Positions 1 through 6,475 of a stretch of 8,293 bases of DNA are shown one piece after another (the stretch's first letter is position 1; each line of letters opens with the position of its first letter). A program made the translations under genes and the position numbers. The DNA is from Actinobacteria bacterium ATB1 (lineage in GTDB: Bacteria > Actinomycetota > Acidimicrobiia > UBA2766): the NCBI GenBank assembly GCA_021404985.1, contig QWHP01000107.1:1-8293 (forward strand), written 5' to 3'. Under the pieces are notes generated by a model, which was not told the DNA's origin, searched no databases, and was given only the letters and a program-made list of their open reading frames with translations.

Positions 1-1
1 G

Positions 2-865
2 GCACGGCCCAAGGTCGCCGACTATCCGTTCACGACGCTGGAGCCCAACCTGGGAGTCGTGGCCGTCGGCGACGTCGACTTCGTCGTGGCGGACGTGCCC
101 GGTCTGATCGAAGGAGCAGCCGATGGCAAGGGGCTCGGCCACAGATTCCTGCGGCACGTGGAGCGGTCACGGGTCCTCGCAGTCGTGCTCGATCCCCTCA
201 ACATGGAGGTCGACGTCGGGACCCAGCACGAGGTGCTGCTCGCCGAGCTCGAGAAGTATCAGCCGGAGCTGCTCACGCGGTCGCGGATCACCGCCGTCAC
301 GAAGGCCGACGCCCTACCTGCCGGCTGGGCACCACCCGCGGAGGCTCCGGAGGCCGTCCGCGAAGCGCACAGGATCTCCGCCGTGGCCGGTATCGGGCTC
401 GGTCCGTTCCTGAGGGAGATGGCGGCGGTCGTCCTCGAGAGCAGGGCAGCGGCTGTCGAGGCGGTGGGCGTGGTCGTCCACCGCCCGGCCCCCGAGGGTG
501 TGCGCGTCGAGCGACAGAACGACGTCTGGGTCGTCGATGGGGCGGATGCGCGCAGAGCCGTCGCGCTCTCCGACCTCACCGACCCGCAGGCCCTGTCGTA
601 CGTGCAGGAGCGCCTCCGCGGGCTCGGGGTCTTCGACATGCTTGCCGACGCGGGCTGCCCCGACGGTGGGATCGTACGAATAGGCGACTTCGAGTTCGAG
701 TACTCTCCCGACCCCGGCGGCGCGGGCGCGTCTCGCCGGCGCCGGGGAGGTCATCCCGGCAGGCGAGAGGCCGATGCAGCCGATGCAGCAGCCAGGAACA
801 GGCTTGCTGGGGCGGGACGCAAGCGAGGGACCAGACGAAGCACGAGACAGCGGAGGAAGAGGTGA
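2..865 (+). CDS. obgE: Obg family GTPase (3' part; 5' end outside window)
   Basis: C-terminal 287 residues of the ribosome-associated GTPase Obg/CgtA, which acts in 50S subunit assembly and stress control. The N-terminal glycine-rich fold and the P-loop lie upstream of the window. Visible in order: the switch I stretch around DYPFTTLEPNLGVV, G3 DVPG at fragment residues 31-34 followed by the Obg-typical LIEGAADGKGLGHRFLRH, a G4-like TKAD at 100-103 (Obg normally has NKxD), and G5 SAVAG at 126-130. An Obg C-terminal (OCT) domain runs from about 167 to 233 and ends near FEFEY. A basic Arg/Ala/Gly-rich tail of about 50 residues follows, as in other actinobacterial Obg proteins. The stop overlaps the proB start by 4 nt (GTGA), so the two are probably translationally coupled. 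Identity is secure; the T for N in G4 is the only oddity. Confidence 0.96.
   Translation, partial: ARPKVADYPFTTLEPNLGVVAVGDVDFVVADVPGLIEGAADGKGLGHRFLRHVERSRVLAVVLDPLNMEVDVGTQHEVLLAELEKYQPELLTRSRITAVTKADALPAGWAPPAEAPEAVREAHRISAVAGIGLGPFLREMAAVVLESRAAAVEAVGVVVHRPAPEGVRVERQNDVWVVDGADARRAVALSDLTDPQALSYVQERLRGLGVFDMLADAGCPDGGIVRIGDFEFEYSPDPGGAGASRRRRGGHPGRREADAADAAARNRLAGAGRKRGTRRSTRQRRKR
770..787 (+). repeat. 9-bp tandem duplication inside the obgE tail
   Basis: GCCGATGCA occurs twice in direct succession and is followed by GCAGCC. It encodes Ala-Asp-Ala twice within the low-complexity basic tail of Obg. It keeps the reading frame, so it is likely neutral length variation in a disordered tail. 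Confidence 0.7.
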
Positions 866-1953
866 CAGGAGTGGAGCTTCCTCCCCACCCGACGATCGTC
901 GTGAAGGTGGGGACGAGTTCCCTGACCGGGGACGACGGCTCGATCGCGTTCGACCGCATGGAGCGCCTGGTCGCACAGGTTGTCCGAGTGCGGGAGCTCG
1001 GTGCCCGTACGCTCGTGGTGAGCAGCGGAAGCATCGCCTCCGGGGTCGAGGCCCTGGGTCTCGACGAGAGGCCCGGTGACGTGGGTGTGCTCCAGGCAGT
1101 GGCTGCGGTGGGTCAGGTGAAGCTCATGGACAGCTACGCCGACGCGTTCGCGGCACACGACATCCCTGTCGGGCAGGTTCTCCTCACCAGGTACGACTTC
1201 GAGCAGAGGAACCAGTATCTGCACGCCCGTTCGACTCTCCGGTACCTGCTCGAGCTCGGTGTCGTTCCGGTCGTGAACGAGAACGACACGGTTGCGGACG
1301 ACGAGATCCGCTTCGGGGAGAACGACAGGCTCTCCGCTCTTGTGGCGCATGTCATCGCGGCGGACCTCCTCGTGCTCCTGACCGACCAGCCGGGACTGTT
1401 CACGGGCGATCCGCGGTTCGACGACGCCGCCACGTTGATCGAGGAGGTCCATCGCGTCGACGAGGAGCTCGAGGCAGTCGCCGGTGGAGCAGGCACCGAG
1501 GTCGGGTCCGGAGGCATGGCCTCGAAGTTGGCAGCGGCCCGCATGGCGAGCTGGTCGGGTGTCGCAACGGTGATCGCCGCAGCGGACAACCCCGAAGTGC
1601 TCCCCAAGATCCTCCGGGGCGATCGGGTTGGCACGATCGTCCGCCCCCATGACAGGCGGCTGTCCTCACGGAAGCTGTGGATCGCGTTCGCCCAGGGTGC
1701 CGCCGGACACGTGGTGGTCGACGACGGTGCTGCAAGGGCCCTCTCGGACGACGGGTCGAGCCTGCTCGCGGTCGGCGTGGTTGCCCAGGCCGGGAGCTTC
1801 CGTTCCGGTGACGCGGTGGAGATACAGGATCGCATGGGGCAACTGATCGGGAAGGGCATCACGAGGGTCGACCACAAGGAATTGGCGGACATCCGGGGCA
1901 AGCGAGATGCCCCGATCGTGGTGCACAGGGACGATCTGGTGGTCCTCGCGTGA
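862..1953 (+). CDS. proB: Glutamate 5-kinase (ProB) with C-terminal PUA domain
   Basis: Phosphorylates L-glutamate with ATP to gamma-glutamyl phosphate, the first step of proline synthesis in the cytoplasm. At 363 residues it matches the long, PUA-containing bacterial form. The amino-acid-kinase domain shows KVGTSSL at 15-21, SSGSIASG at 54-61, the glutamate-binding loop VVNENDTVADDEIRFGEND at about 137-155, LLTDQPGLFTGDPR at 172-185 and the nucleotide-site GSGGMASKL at 215-223. The PUA domain spans about 281-357 and ends with the typical IRGKRD...VVHRDDLVVL. The GTG start at 862 is chosen because GGAGG at 852-856 sits 5 nt upstream; it overlaps the obgE stop. All recognisable active-site motifs are intact. 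The next gene occupies the usual proA place but does not look like a working ProA, so the second step must be supplied elsewhere if proline is made this way. Confidence 0.97.
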   Translation: MTGVELPPHPTIVVKVGTSSLTGDDGSIAFDRMERLVAQVVRVRELGARTLVVSSGSIASGVEALGLDERPGDVGVLQAVAAVGQVKLMDSYADAFAAHDIPVGQVLLTRYDFEQRNQYLHARSTLRYLLELGVVPVVNENDTVADDEIRFGENDRLSALVAHVIAADLLVLLTDQPGLFTGDPRFDDAATLIEEVHRVDEELEAVAGGAGTEVGSGGMASKLAAARMASWSGVATVIAAADNPEVLPKILRGDRVGTIVRPHDRRLSSRKLWIAFAQGAAGHVVVDDGAARALSDDGSSLLAVGVVAQAGSFRSGDAVEIQDRMGQLIGKGITRVDHKELADIRGKRDAPIVVHRDDLVVLA

Positions 1954-1966
1954 GGACGGCGAGCAC

Positions 1967-2803
1967 GTGACCGAATCGGTCCGGTTGCGAGCCGCAGCGC
2001 GCTTCTTGGCGGCGTGCTCCCTCGATCGTCGCCTCGACGCCTGCAGGCGCTTCGGGGTCGAGCGGAAAATGGATGCGGACCCCGTCGGCCGGATCCTCTC
2101 CGGGGAAAGGACGCAGGAGGGTCTTCTGCGTCTCGTCATGTCGGTGCCGTTGGGAGTCGTGGGGCTTCTCGAACCCTCGGACGAGGACATCGCCGAATGT
2201 CTGCTCGGGGGTTCGGTGGCTGCCGTGGCGGGCCGCGACGTGGAGGGGATTCGGACTGCCCTCGGCGCAGCCGGGCTCGTTGCGGATTGTGTGATCGCAG
2301 TGCCCTCGATCGACGAGGTCGAGGTGGACGCCGCCCGGTTCGACGGCGAGACTCTCGTTGCCGGCAGGACGGGAACGCACAGGCACATCTTCCTCGACTC
2401 GACGGCAGAGACGGGGCAGGCGACCTACGTCGCTGTCAACGCTGCCGCGCACGGAGTCGCCGACACTGTCGTGTTCCACTCGGACTATTCCCGGACCGGT
2501 GTCAAGGACATCGTGAAAGCCTTGGAGCACATGGGGAAGGAGCTCACCCTGGTTCGAGCTCGCACTCTCGGGGAGGCGGTCGACGTCGTCGACCGACGGA
2601 CCGACGGGACCGTGGAGACGATCCTCACGAACAGCGTGAGGGTGCTTCGTGACTACCGGAACCGCCTCGACTCGGCCGTCCTCGTGGTCAACGCATCCCC
2701 CGCCTTCGCGCCGGAGGACGGCTTCGTCCGTTCGGTCGAGAGCTATACGCGGACTCGTCTCGTGATCGACGGCGACGGCCAGACCCGACCCGTCAAACGC
2801 TGA
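1967..2803 (+). CDS. Shortened ProA-like (gamma-glutamyl phosphate reductase family) protein, probable pseudoenzyme
   Basis: Lies 13 nt after proB, where proA normally sits. The 278-residue product is recognisable as a ProA relative: DPVGRILSGE at 38-47 and VPLGVVGLLEP at 60-70 match the ProA N-terminal part, HRHIFLD at 138-144 and YVAVNA at 154-159 match its HIYVD and VNAK segments, and LDSAVLVVNASPAF at 234-247 matches VDSSAVYVNASTRF. ProA is usually about 415-430 residues. Here the YEARPNV segment is replaced by LEPSDEDI, the IPRGG segment is gone, and the catalytic stretch RPSTCN is deleted or replaced (NAAAHGVADTVVFH at 158-171), leaving no cysteine there. The C-terminal FGLGAE...GPMGLE region is also missing. 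Reductase activity is therefore unlikely. The frame is open throughout, so this is not a simple frameshift. The GTG at 1967 has GAGGA at 1952-1956, overlapping the proB stop; an ATG at 1907 would overlap proB by 47 nt and lacks similarity. A regulatory partner of ProB is a guess. Confidence 0.75.
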   Translation: MTESVRLRAAARFLAACSLDRRLDACRRFGVERKMDADPVGRILSGERTQEGLLRLVMSVPLGVVGLLEPSDEDIAECLLGGSVAAVAGRDVEGIRTALGAAGLVADCVIAVPSIDEVEVDAARFDGETLVAGRTGTHRHIFLDSTAETGQATYVAVNAAAHGVADTVVFHSDYSRTGVKDIVKALEHMGKELTLVRARTLGEAVDVVDRRTDGTVETILTNSVRVLRDYRNRLDSAVLVVNASPAFAPEDGFVRSVESYTRTRLVIDGDGQTRPVKR

Positions 2804-2848
2804 CAGGGCAGGGCAACGTGGTCGTCCGGGTGGCGGCCCTTCAGCGTT
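2796..2848. terminator. Bidirectional terminator-like stem-loop spanning two convergent stop codons
   Basis: The left arm AACGCTGA (2796-2803), a one-base bulge (C2804) and AGGGC (2805-2809) pair with GCCCT (2836-2840) and TCAGCGTT (2841-2848). This makes a 13-bp stem with one bulge and a 26-nt loop. The left arm contains the TGA of the proA-like gene and the right arm contains the stop of the minus-strand regulator. There is no real U-tract on either side, which is common for high-GC actinobacterial hairpins, so it may end transcription or protect both 3' ends. Confidence 0.6.
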
Positions 2849-3176
2849 CGAGGCCGAGCCACAGGGCAACGGCCTCGGCGCGGTGTGTCGCGCCGAGCTT
2901 GGCAAAGATGTTGCCGATGTGGTTCCTGACGGTCTTCTCGGCGAGGTGGAGCCCAGAGGCGATCTCCCGGTTCGTCTCACCGCGAACGAGGCGGCGCATG
3001 ACCTCCGACTCGCGGCGCGTGAGACGGAACCTGCGTGGTTCCTGTGCGAGGACAGTGACCCTGACGGTGGACTCGCCCGGCTCGTCGACCACCGTCATGC
3101 CGTGACACGCCAGCGCAGCGGAGACCCGCGACCTGAACGGCTCCACTCCCTGCACACTTGCCTTCACGACGGACAT
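2841..3176 (-). CDS. Small LuxR/GerE-type DNA-binding regulator with truncated receiver-like N-terminus
   Basis: A 111-residue protein whose C-terminal 60 residues form a LuxR/GerE helix-turn-helix: FRLTRRESEVMRRLVRGE, TNREIASGLHLAEKTVRNHIGNIFAKLG and THRAEAVALWLGLE at about 50-110. The first 49 residues look like the opening of a NarL-type receiver domain: a beta strand, a helix starting PFRSRVSAALACHGM, then VVDEP. The acidic Asp pair is replaced by QG, and the rest of the receiver, including the phosphoacceptor strand, is absent. Phosphorylation control is therefore unlikely. The ATG at 3176 is chosen because a longer frame to 3272 would run through the AT-rich promoter region; no good Shine-Dalgarno is visible. 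It is divergent from the MoxR-type ATPase gene and shares a control region with two palindromes, so regulation of itself, that operon, or both is likely (inference). Confidence 0.85.
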   Translation of the reverse strand: MSVVKASVQGVEPFRSRVSAALACHGMTVVDEPGESTVRVTVLAQEPRRFRLTRRESEVMRRLVRGETNREIASGLHLAEKTVRNHIGNIFAKLGATHRAEAVALWLGLER

Positions 3177-3210
3177 ATCTGGCTGCCGAATCCCATGTAA
3201 AGCGAGTTCA

Positions 3211-3253
3211 ATGGAGGCATAGGTAGTCAAATAAAGGCAAATATAGCCTCCAT
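3211..3253. repeat. Spaced inverted repeat ATGGAGGC / GCCTCCAT
   Basis: ATGGAGGC at 3211-3218 is the exact reverse complement of GCCTCCAT at 3246-3253, separated by 27 AT-rich bases. The right arm is shared with the tighter palindrome at 3245-3259, giving three GAGGC-type half-sites upstream of the regulator gene. They could be sites for one DNA-binding dimer or for looping; binding itself is inference. Confidence 0.5.
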
Positions 3254-3267
3254 GAGGCTCGGGGCAA
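3240..3267 (-). promoter_or_regulatory. Candidate promoter of the LuxR-type regulator
   Basis: Read on the minus strand, TTGCCC (3267-3262) and TATATT (3245-3240) are separated by 16 nt. They form the best sigma70-like pair in this region and stand out against the GC-rich background. The predicted transcription start is near 3233, leaving a 5' leader of roughly 55 nt. The 15-bp palindrome at 3245-3259 lies almost wholly in the spacer. Confidence 0.5.
3245..3259. promoter_or_regulatory. Operator-like palindrome AGCCTCCATGAGGCT
   Basis: Perfect 6-bp arms around CAT. It sits between the candidate -35 and -10 elements of the regulator's promoter, so a protein bound here would block RNA polymerase. 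The adjacent LuxR-type protein is the obvious candidate binder, as an autorepressor; this is untested. Confidence 0.5.
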
Positions 3268-3272
3268 ACCAA

Positions 3273-3288
3273 TTGACCGTCCGGTCAA
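3273..3288. promoter_or_regulatory. Operator-like palindrome TTGACCGTCCGGTCAA
   Basis: Perfect 7-bp arms around TC. Its first six bases (TTGACC) are also the best -35 candidate for the MoxR-type gene. The size and short spacer resemble operators of TetR-family repressors, but no TetR gene is present in the window. Binder unknown. Confidence 0.55.
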
Positions 3289-3303
3289 CAAGGGTGATAG
3301 CCT
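3273..3303 (+). promoter_or_regulatory. Candidate promoter of the MoxR/CoxE/nadD operon
   Basis: TTGACC at 3273-3278 is a good -35. Downstream, TAGCCT at 3298-3303 fits the actinobacterial TANNNT -10 pattern (spacer 19), and GATAGC at 3296-3301 is a poorer match at spacer 17. With TAGCCT, transcription would begin at about 3310-3311, the first base of the GTG start codon. That predicts a leaderless mRNA and agrees with the lack of a well-spaced Shine-Dalgarno. Confidence 0.4.
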
Positions 3304-3310
3304 GCGCTGC

Positions 3311-4186
3311 GTGGATATCGATCCGATCTGGGAAGACGTCACCGCCGTAGCCCACCGCCTTCGCGCCACCGGGTACGTCCCCAGCGACCACATCGTCAAC
3401 GTCGCCTTCCTCGCCGATCGTCTGGGGAAGCCGGTCCTCTGCGAGGGCCCCGCCGGTGTCGGCAAGACGGAGCTCGCCAAGGCGATCGCTGAGGCGTCGG
3501 GTCGCCGGCTCATCCGTCTCCAGTGCTACGAAGGCCTCGACGAGGCCAAGGCACTCTACGAGTGGAACTACAAGAAGCAGCTCCTGCGCATCCAGGCGGA
3601 CCAGGCGGAAGCCCACGACTGGTACGAGATCGAGGACTCGATCTTCTCGGAACCCTTCCTCTTGACCAGGCCCCTGCTCGAGGCGATCCGCTCTCCCGAG
3701 CCGGTCGTGCTCCTCGTCGACGAGGTCGACCGCGTGGAGATCGAGACCGAGGCGCTTCTCCTCGAGGTCCTCTCGGACTTCCAGGTGTCCATCCCCGAGC
3801 TCGGCACGATCCAGGCGAAGTCACGTCCGACAGTTCTGCTCACCTCGAACAACACCAGGGAGCTCTCAGAGGCCCTCAAGCGTCGCTGCCTCTACCTCTT
3901 CGTCGACTACCCCGACATAGAGCGGGAACAGGAGATCATCCGCTCGCGTGTGCCCGATGCAACCGAGCATCTCGCCGACCAGGTCTCGCGCATCGTGAGG
4001 TCGATCCGCTCGATCGACCTCAAGAAACCGCCGTCGATCTCGGAGGCCATCGACTGGGCACGGACGCTGATGCTGCTCGGTGTCCGAGACGTCGACGCCG
4101 ACACGGCCAAGGCGACCTTGAACGTCCTGCTCAAGTACCAGACCGACATCGAGAAGGCCACGAAGGAGCTCGACACGTCAGCGTGA
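3311..4186 (+). CDS. MoxR-family AAA+ ATPase (CoxD-like)
   Basis: A 291-residue AAA+ ATPase of the MoxR group, close in character to CoxD of carbon monoxide dehydrogenase clusters. Members act with VWA-domain proteins as chaperones or metal-insertion machines. Walker A GPAGVGKT is at 46-53, followed by RLIRLQCYEGLDEAKALYEW (68-85 region) typical of the group. Walker B VVLLVDEVD is at 132-140 with D137/E138, sensor 1 is LLTSNN at 176-181, an arginine-finger-like LKRRCLYLFVDYP starts at 189, and a sensor-2/lid region contains PPSISEAIDWA. All catalytic elements look intact. The GTG at 3311 is the first possible start after an in-frame TAG at 3224, and no Shine-Dalgarno is well placed, so leaderless translation is likely. 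The VWA partner follows 31 nt downstream. The substrate cannot be inferred because no CO dehydrogenase subunits are present here. Confidence 0.93.
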   Translation: MDIDPIWEDVTAVAHRLRATGYVPSDHIVNVAFLADRLGKPVLCEGPAGVGKTELAKAIAEASGRRLIRLQCYEGLDEAKALYEWNYKKQLLRIQADQAEAHDWYEIEDSIFSEPFLLTRPLLEAIRSPEPVVLLVDEVDRVEIETEALLLEVLSDFQVSIPELGTIQAKSRPTVLLTSNNTRELSEALKRRCLYLFVDYPDIEREQEIIRSRVPDATEHLADQVSRIVRSIRSIDLKKPPSISEAIDWARTLMLLGVRDVDADTAKATLNVLLKYQTDIEKATKELDTSA

Positions 4187-4217
4187 ACGGCCATGCGGAG
4201 GCCGAGAGGGCGAAAGC

Positions 4218-5702
4218 ATGACAGGAGCCGGGATCGATGCCAGGGCGGCGAGCGAGACGCTCGCCGAGGGGCTCAGCCGTACGATGCTCCTCTTCATCGA
4301 GGAGCTGCGGACGGTGGGTGTCCCGGTATCCGTCGCCGAGGCGCTCGACGCGCTGCGGGCGGTCCAGATCGTAGATCTCGAGGACCGCAACGCGTTCAAA
4401 GCCGCTCTGGGCGCCACGCTCGTCAAGAACGTCTCGCACTGGGCGGCGTTCGAGACCGCGTTCGACGTCTTCTTCTCCCTCGCGCCGGGGGAGTCCGTCG
4501 GTGGCGGGGAACCGGAACAGGACCTGCCGCCCGAGCTCCGGATCCCCCCGGCCGGTCAGGGAGCAGCGGGAGGTGGCGGCGACGTAGAGGACCTCGTCGA
4601 GTCGCTCTTGCGAGCCCTGCAGGACTACGACGACGCCCGCCTTCGGGCCCTCGCCCGCATGGCGGTGAGCGAGTTCGCAGGCATGGAGCCGGGCCGTCCC
4701 GTCGGGGGGACCTACTACCTGTACAGGACCCTCAGGGGGGTCGAGCTCGAGGCGCTCCTGGAGAGGATCCTGCAACATGCCCGAGACGGCGTTGTCGACC
4801 GGACAGGGGCCTCGCCCACTCCTCTGGAGGAGCGCCTCCTCAGGGAGGAGATCGAGGCCCGCATGGAGCGGTTCAAGGACGAGGTGAAGGCGGAGATCCG
4901 TAGACGGCTCGTGGACGACCGGGGTGCCGAAGCCCTCGCGAAGACCCTCCGCAAGCCGTTGCTCGAAGAGGTCGACTTCATGCACGCCACCTCGGTGGAG
5001 ATGCGAGAGCTGCGACGCGCCGTCGCTCCGCTTGCCCGGCGTCTGGCGGCTCGGCTTGCGAGGAGGCGGAGGCACCGTCGCCGGGGTCGTCTGGACGTGC
5101 GGCGCACGATGCGCGAGTCCCTCTCCTCCGGCGGCGTCCCGCTCGAGCCACGCTTCAAGCACCCGAACCCGACAAAGCCGGAGATCATGCTCCTGTGCGA
5201 CATCTCCGGCTCCGTCGCGAGCTTCGCCAGGTTCACCCTCCAGTTCGTGTATGCGATGTCGATGCAGTTCTCCAAGGTGCGTGCGTTCGTCTTCATCGAC
5301 GACATCGACGAGGTCACCGAGTACTTCGACACCGACGATCTGGGCAAGGCCCTGCTCGACATCAACCAGCACGCGAAGGTCGTCTGGATCGACGGCCACT
5401 CCGACTACGGCCACGCGCTCGTGCGCTTCAACGAGTCGTGGGGCAGGGACGTGTCGGCGAAGACGTCGATACTCGTCACCGGCGATGCCCGGAACAACTA
5501 CCACGCTTCCGAAGCCGAGGTCCTCGCCGATCTCGGCAGGACAGCACGTCACGTCTACTGGCTGAACCCGGAGCCCCTGTCCTATTGGGACACCGGCGAC
5601 TCGGTCATGTCCGAATACGGGGCACACTGTGACGGCGTCCATGAGGTCCGCAACCTGCGCCAGCTCGAGGAGTTCATCGAGACGCTCTTGGAAGCGCATT
5701 GA
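4218..5702 (+). CDS. VWA domain-containing protein, CoxE-like
   Basis: A 494-residue cytoplasmic partner of the preceding ATPase. The N-terminal half is helical and includes a Gly/Glu/Pro-rich linker near residues 93-122. A very basic stretch (ARRLAARLARRRRHRRRGR) near 270-293 precedes the VWA domain. The metal-binding MIDAS motif DISGS is complete at 328-332, followed by the CoxE-typical SMQFSKVRAFVFIDDIDEVT, a HSDYGHAL segment and TGDARNNYH around 421-428. The C-terminal VYWLNPEP...WDTGDS is also typical of CoxE-like proteins. The ATG at 4218 is supported by GAGAGGG at 4204-4210. MoxR/VWA pairs are thought to remodel or metallate a client protein; the client here is unknown. The stop overlaps the nadD start (TTGA), suggesting translational coupling. 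Confidence 0.92.
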   Translation: MTGAGIDARAASETLAEGLSRTMLLFIEELRTVGVPVSVAEALDALRAVQIVDLEDRNAFKAALGATLVKNVSHWAAFETAFDVFFSLAPGESVGGGEPEQDLPPELRIPPAGQGAAGGGGDVEDLVESLLRALQDYDDARLRALARMAVSEFAGMEPGRPVGGTYYLYRTLRGVELEALLERILQHARDGVVDRTGASPTPLEERLLREEIEARMERFKDEVKAEIRRRLVDDRGAEALAKTLRKPLLEEVDFMHATSVEMRELRRAVAPLARRLAARLARRRRHRRRGRLDVRRTMRESLSSGGVPLEPRFKHPNPTKPEIMLLCDISGSVASFARFTLQFVYAMSMQFSKVRAFVFIDDIDEVTEYFDTDDLGKALLDINQHAKVVWIDGHSDYGHALVRFNESWGRDVSAKTSILVTGDARNNYHASEAEVLADLGRTARHVYWLNPEPLSYWDTGDSVMSEYGAHCDGVHEVRNLRQLEEFIETLLEAH

Positions 5703-6340
5703 GCACAGGGGCCGACCGGTCGCGAGCCTTCCGTCTCGGGATACTGGGTGGCACCTTCGATCCGCCCCACGTTGGCCACCTTGCGGCCGCAAAGGCCGCA
5801 GCGAAGGCCGCCGAGCTCGATCACGTGCTCTTCGTCGTTGCCGGTGACCCCTGGCAGAAGCACGGCCAAGTCTCGGCGTCGGCCGAGGACCGCCTCGAGA
5901 TGGTCGAGGCCCTGATACGGGGTGAGGACAAGATGTCGGCGAGCAGGGTGGAGATCGACAGGCAGGGTCCGACGTACACGGTGGAGACCCTGGAAGATCT
6001 CTCAAGTCCCGAAGGCAGACGTCATCTGCCCGACGAGATCGGCGGACGTGGGGTGGACATGTATCTCGTCGCCGGGGCCGATACGGCGGCGAACCTGCAC
6101 ACGTGGCGACGGTGGACGGAGATCCCCCGCCTGGCACGGCTCGTCGTCGTGACGCGTCCGGGGGAGCGCAAGTCGGAAGCCGATCTTCCCCCCGGTTCGG
6201 TTCTGGCGGATATGTCGCCCGTGCCGGTCGCCTCGACCGACCTGCGCCGTGCCCTTGCGAAGGGCGAGATGCCCCGTGGGATTCCGGAGGAGGTCGCCGA
6301 CGTCATCCGCCGGCGAGGCCTGTACCGTGACCGGACCTGA
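5699..6340 (+). CDS. nadD: Nicotinate-nucleotide adenylyltransferase (NadD)
   Basis: Transfers AMP from ATP to nicotinate mononucleotide to form deamido-NAD, an essential step of NAD synthesis. The 213-residue protein has the nucleotidyltransferase signature GGTFDPPHVGH at 17-27, the substrate-loop residues DPWQK at 50-54 and AEDRLEMVE at 62-70. PTYTVETL is at 91-98, GADTAANLHTWRRW at 126-139, and the C-terminal STDLRRAL (ISSTxLR-type) at 179-186 ends in PEEVADVIRRRGLY. The start is TTG at 5699, overlapping the coxE-like TGA by 4 nt, with GGAAG at 5690-5694; no other start precedes the signature. Its expression is probably tied to the MoxR/CoxE operon and its upstream control region. Confidence 0.96.
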   Translation: MSTGADRSRAFRLGILGGTFDPPHVGHLAAAKAAAKAAELDHVLFVVAGDPWQKHGQVSASAEDRLEMVEALIRGEDKMSASRVEIDRQGPTYTVETLEDLSSPEGRRHLPDEIGGRGVDMYLVAGADTAANLHTWRRWTEIPRLARLVVVTRPGERKSEADLPPGSVLADMSPVPVASTDLRRALAKGEMPRGIPEEVADVIRRRGLYRDRT

Positions 6341-6475
6341 CCGGCTCGAGCGCGCAGGTGGTCGATCCGCCGACCATGCCCCGAAACGAACCGGCCTCGG
6401 GCAGGCGCACAAGTAGCATTGGCACGACCGGCACGACGGTTCCCCGGCCTGCAGTCGAGTCGGGGGCCCAGGGAC

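Noticed and set aside
751..1650. 299-codon open frame on the minus strand opposite proB
   Set aside because: Pure antisense shadow of proB and the obgE end; no domain, no ribosome-binding site, typical high-GC artefact.
1907..1966. ATG start at 1907 for the ProA-like gene
   Set aside because: It overlaps proB by 47 nt and adds 20 residues unlike ProA; the GTG at 1967 has a ribosome-binding site.
3177..3272. N-terminal extension of the LuxR-type gene to 3272
   Set aside because: It would translate the AT-rich region that holds the promoter and palindromes, and the added residues show no family similarity.
4131..6137. Long open frame of 668 codons on the minus strand
   Set aside because: It is antisense to the coxE-like gene and much of nadD, has no recognisable domain, and is rich in Arg/Gly/Pro/Leu as expected for the mirror of GC-rich codons. 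The plus-strand genes there have clear family motifs.
6341..6418. Extra small gene between nadD and rsfS
   Set aside because: I see no start with a ribosome-binding site and no conserved peptide here.
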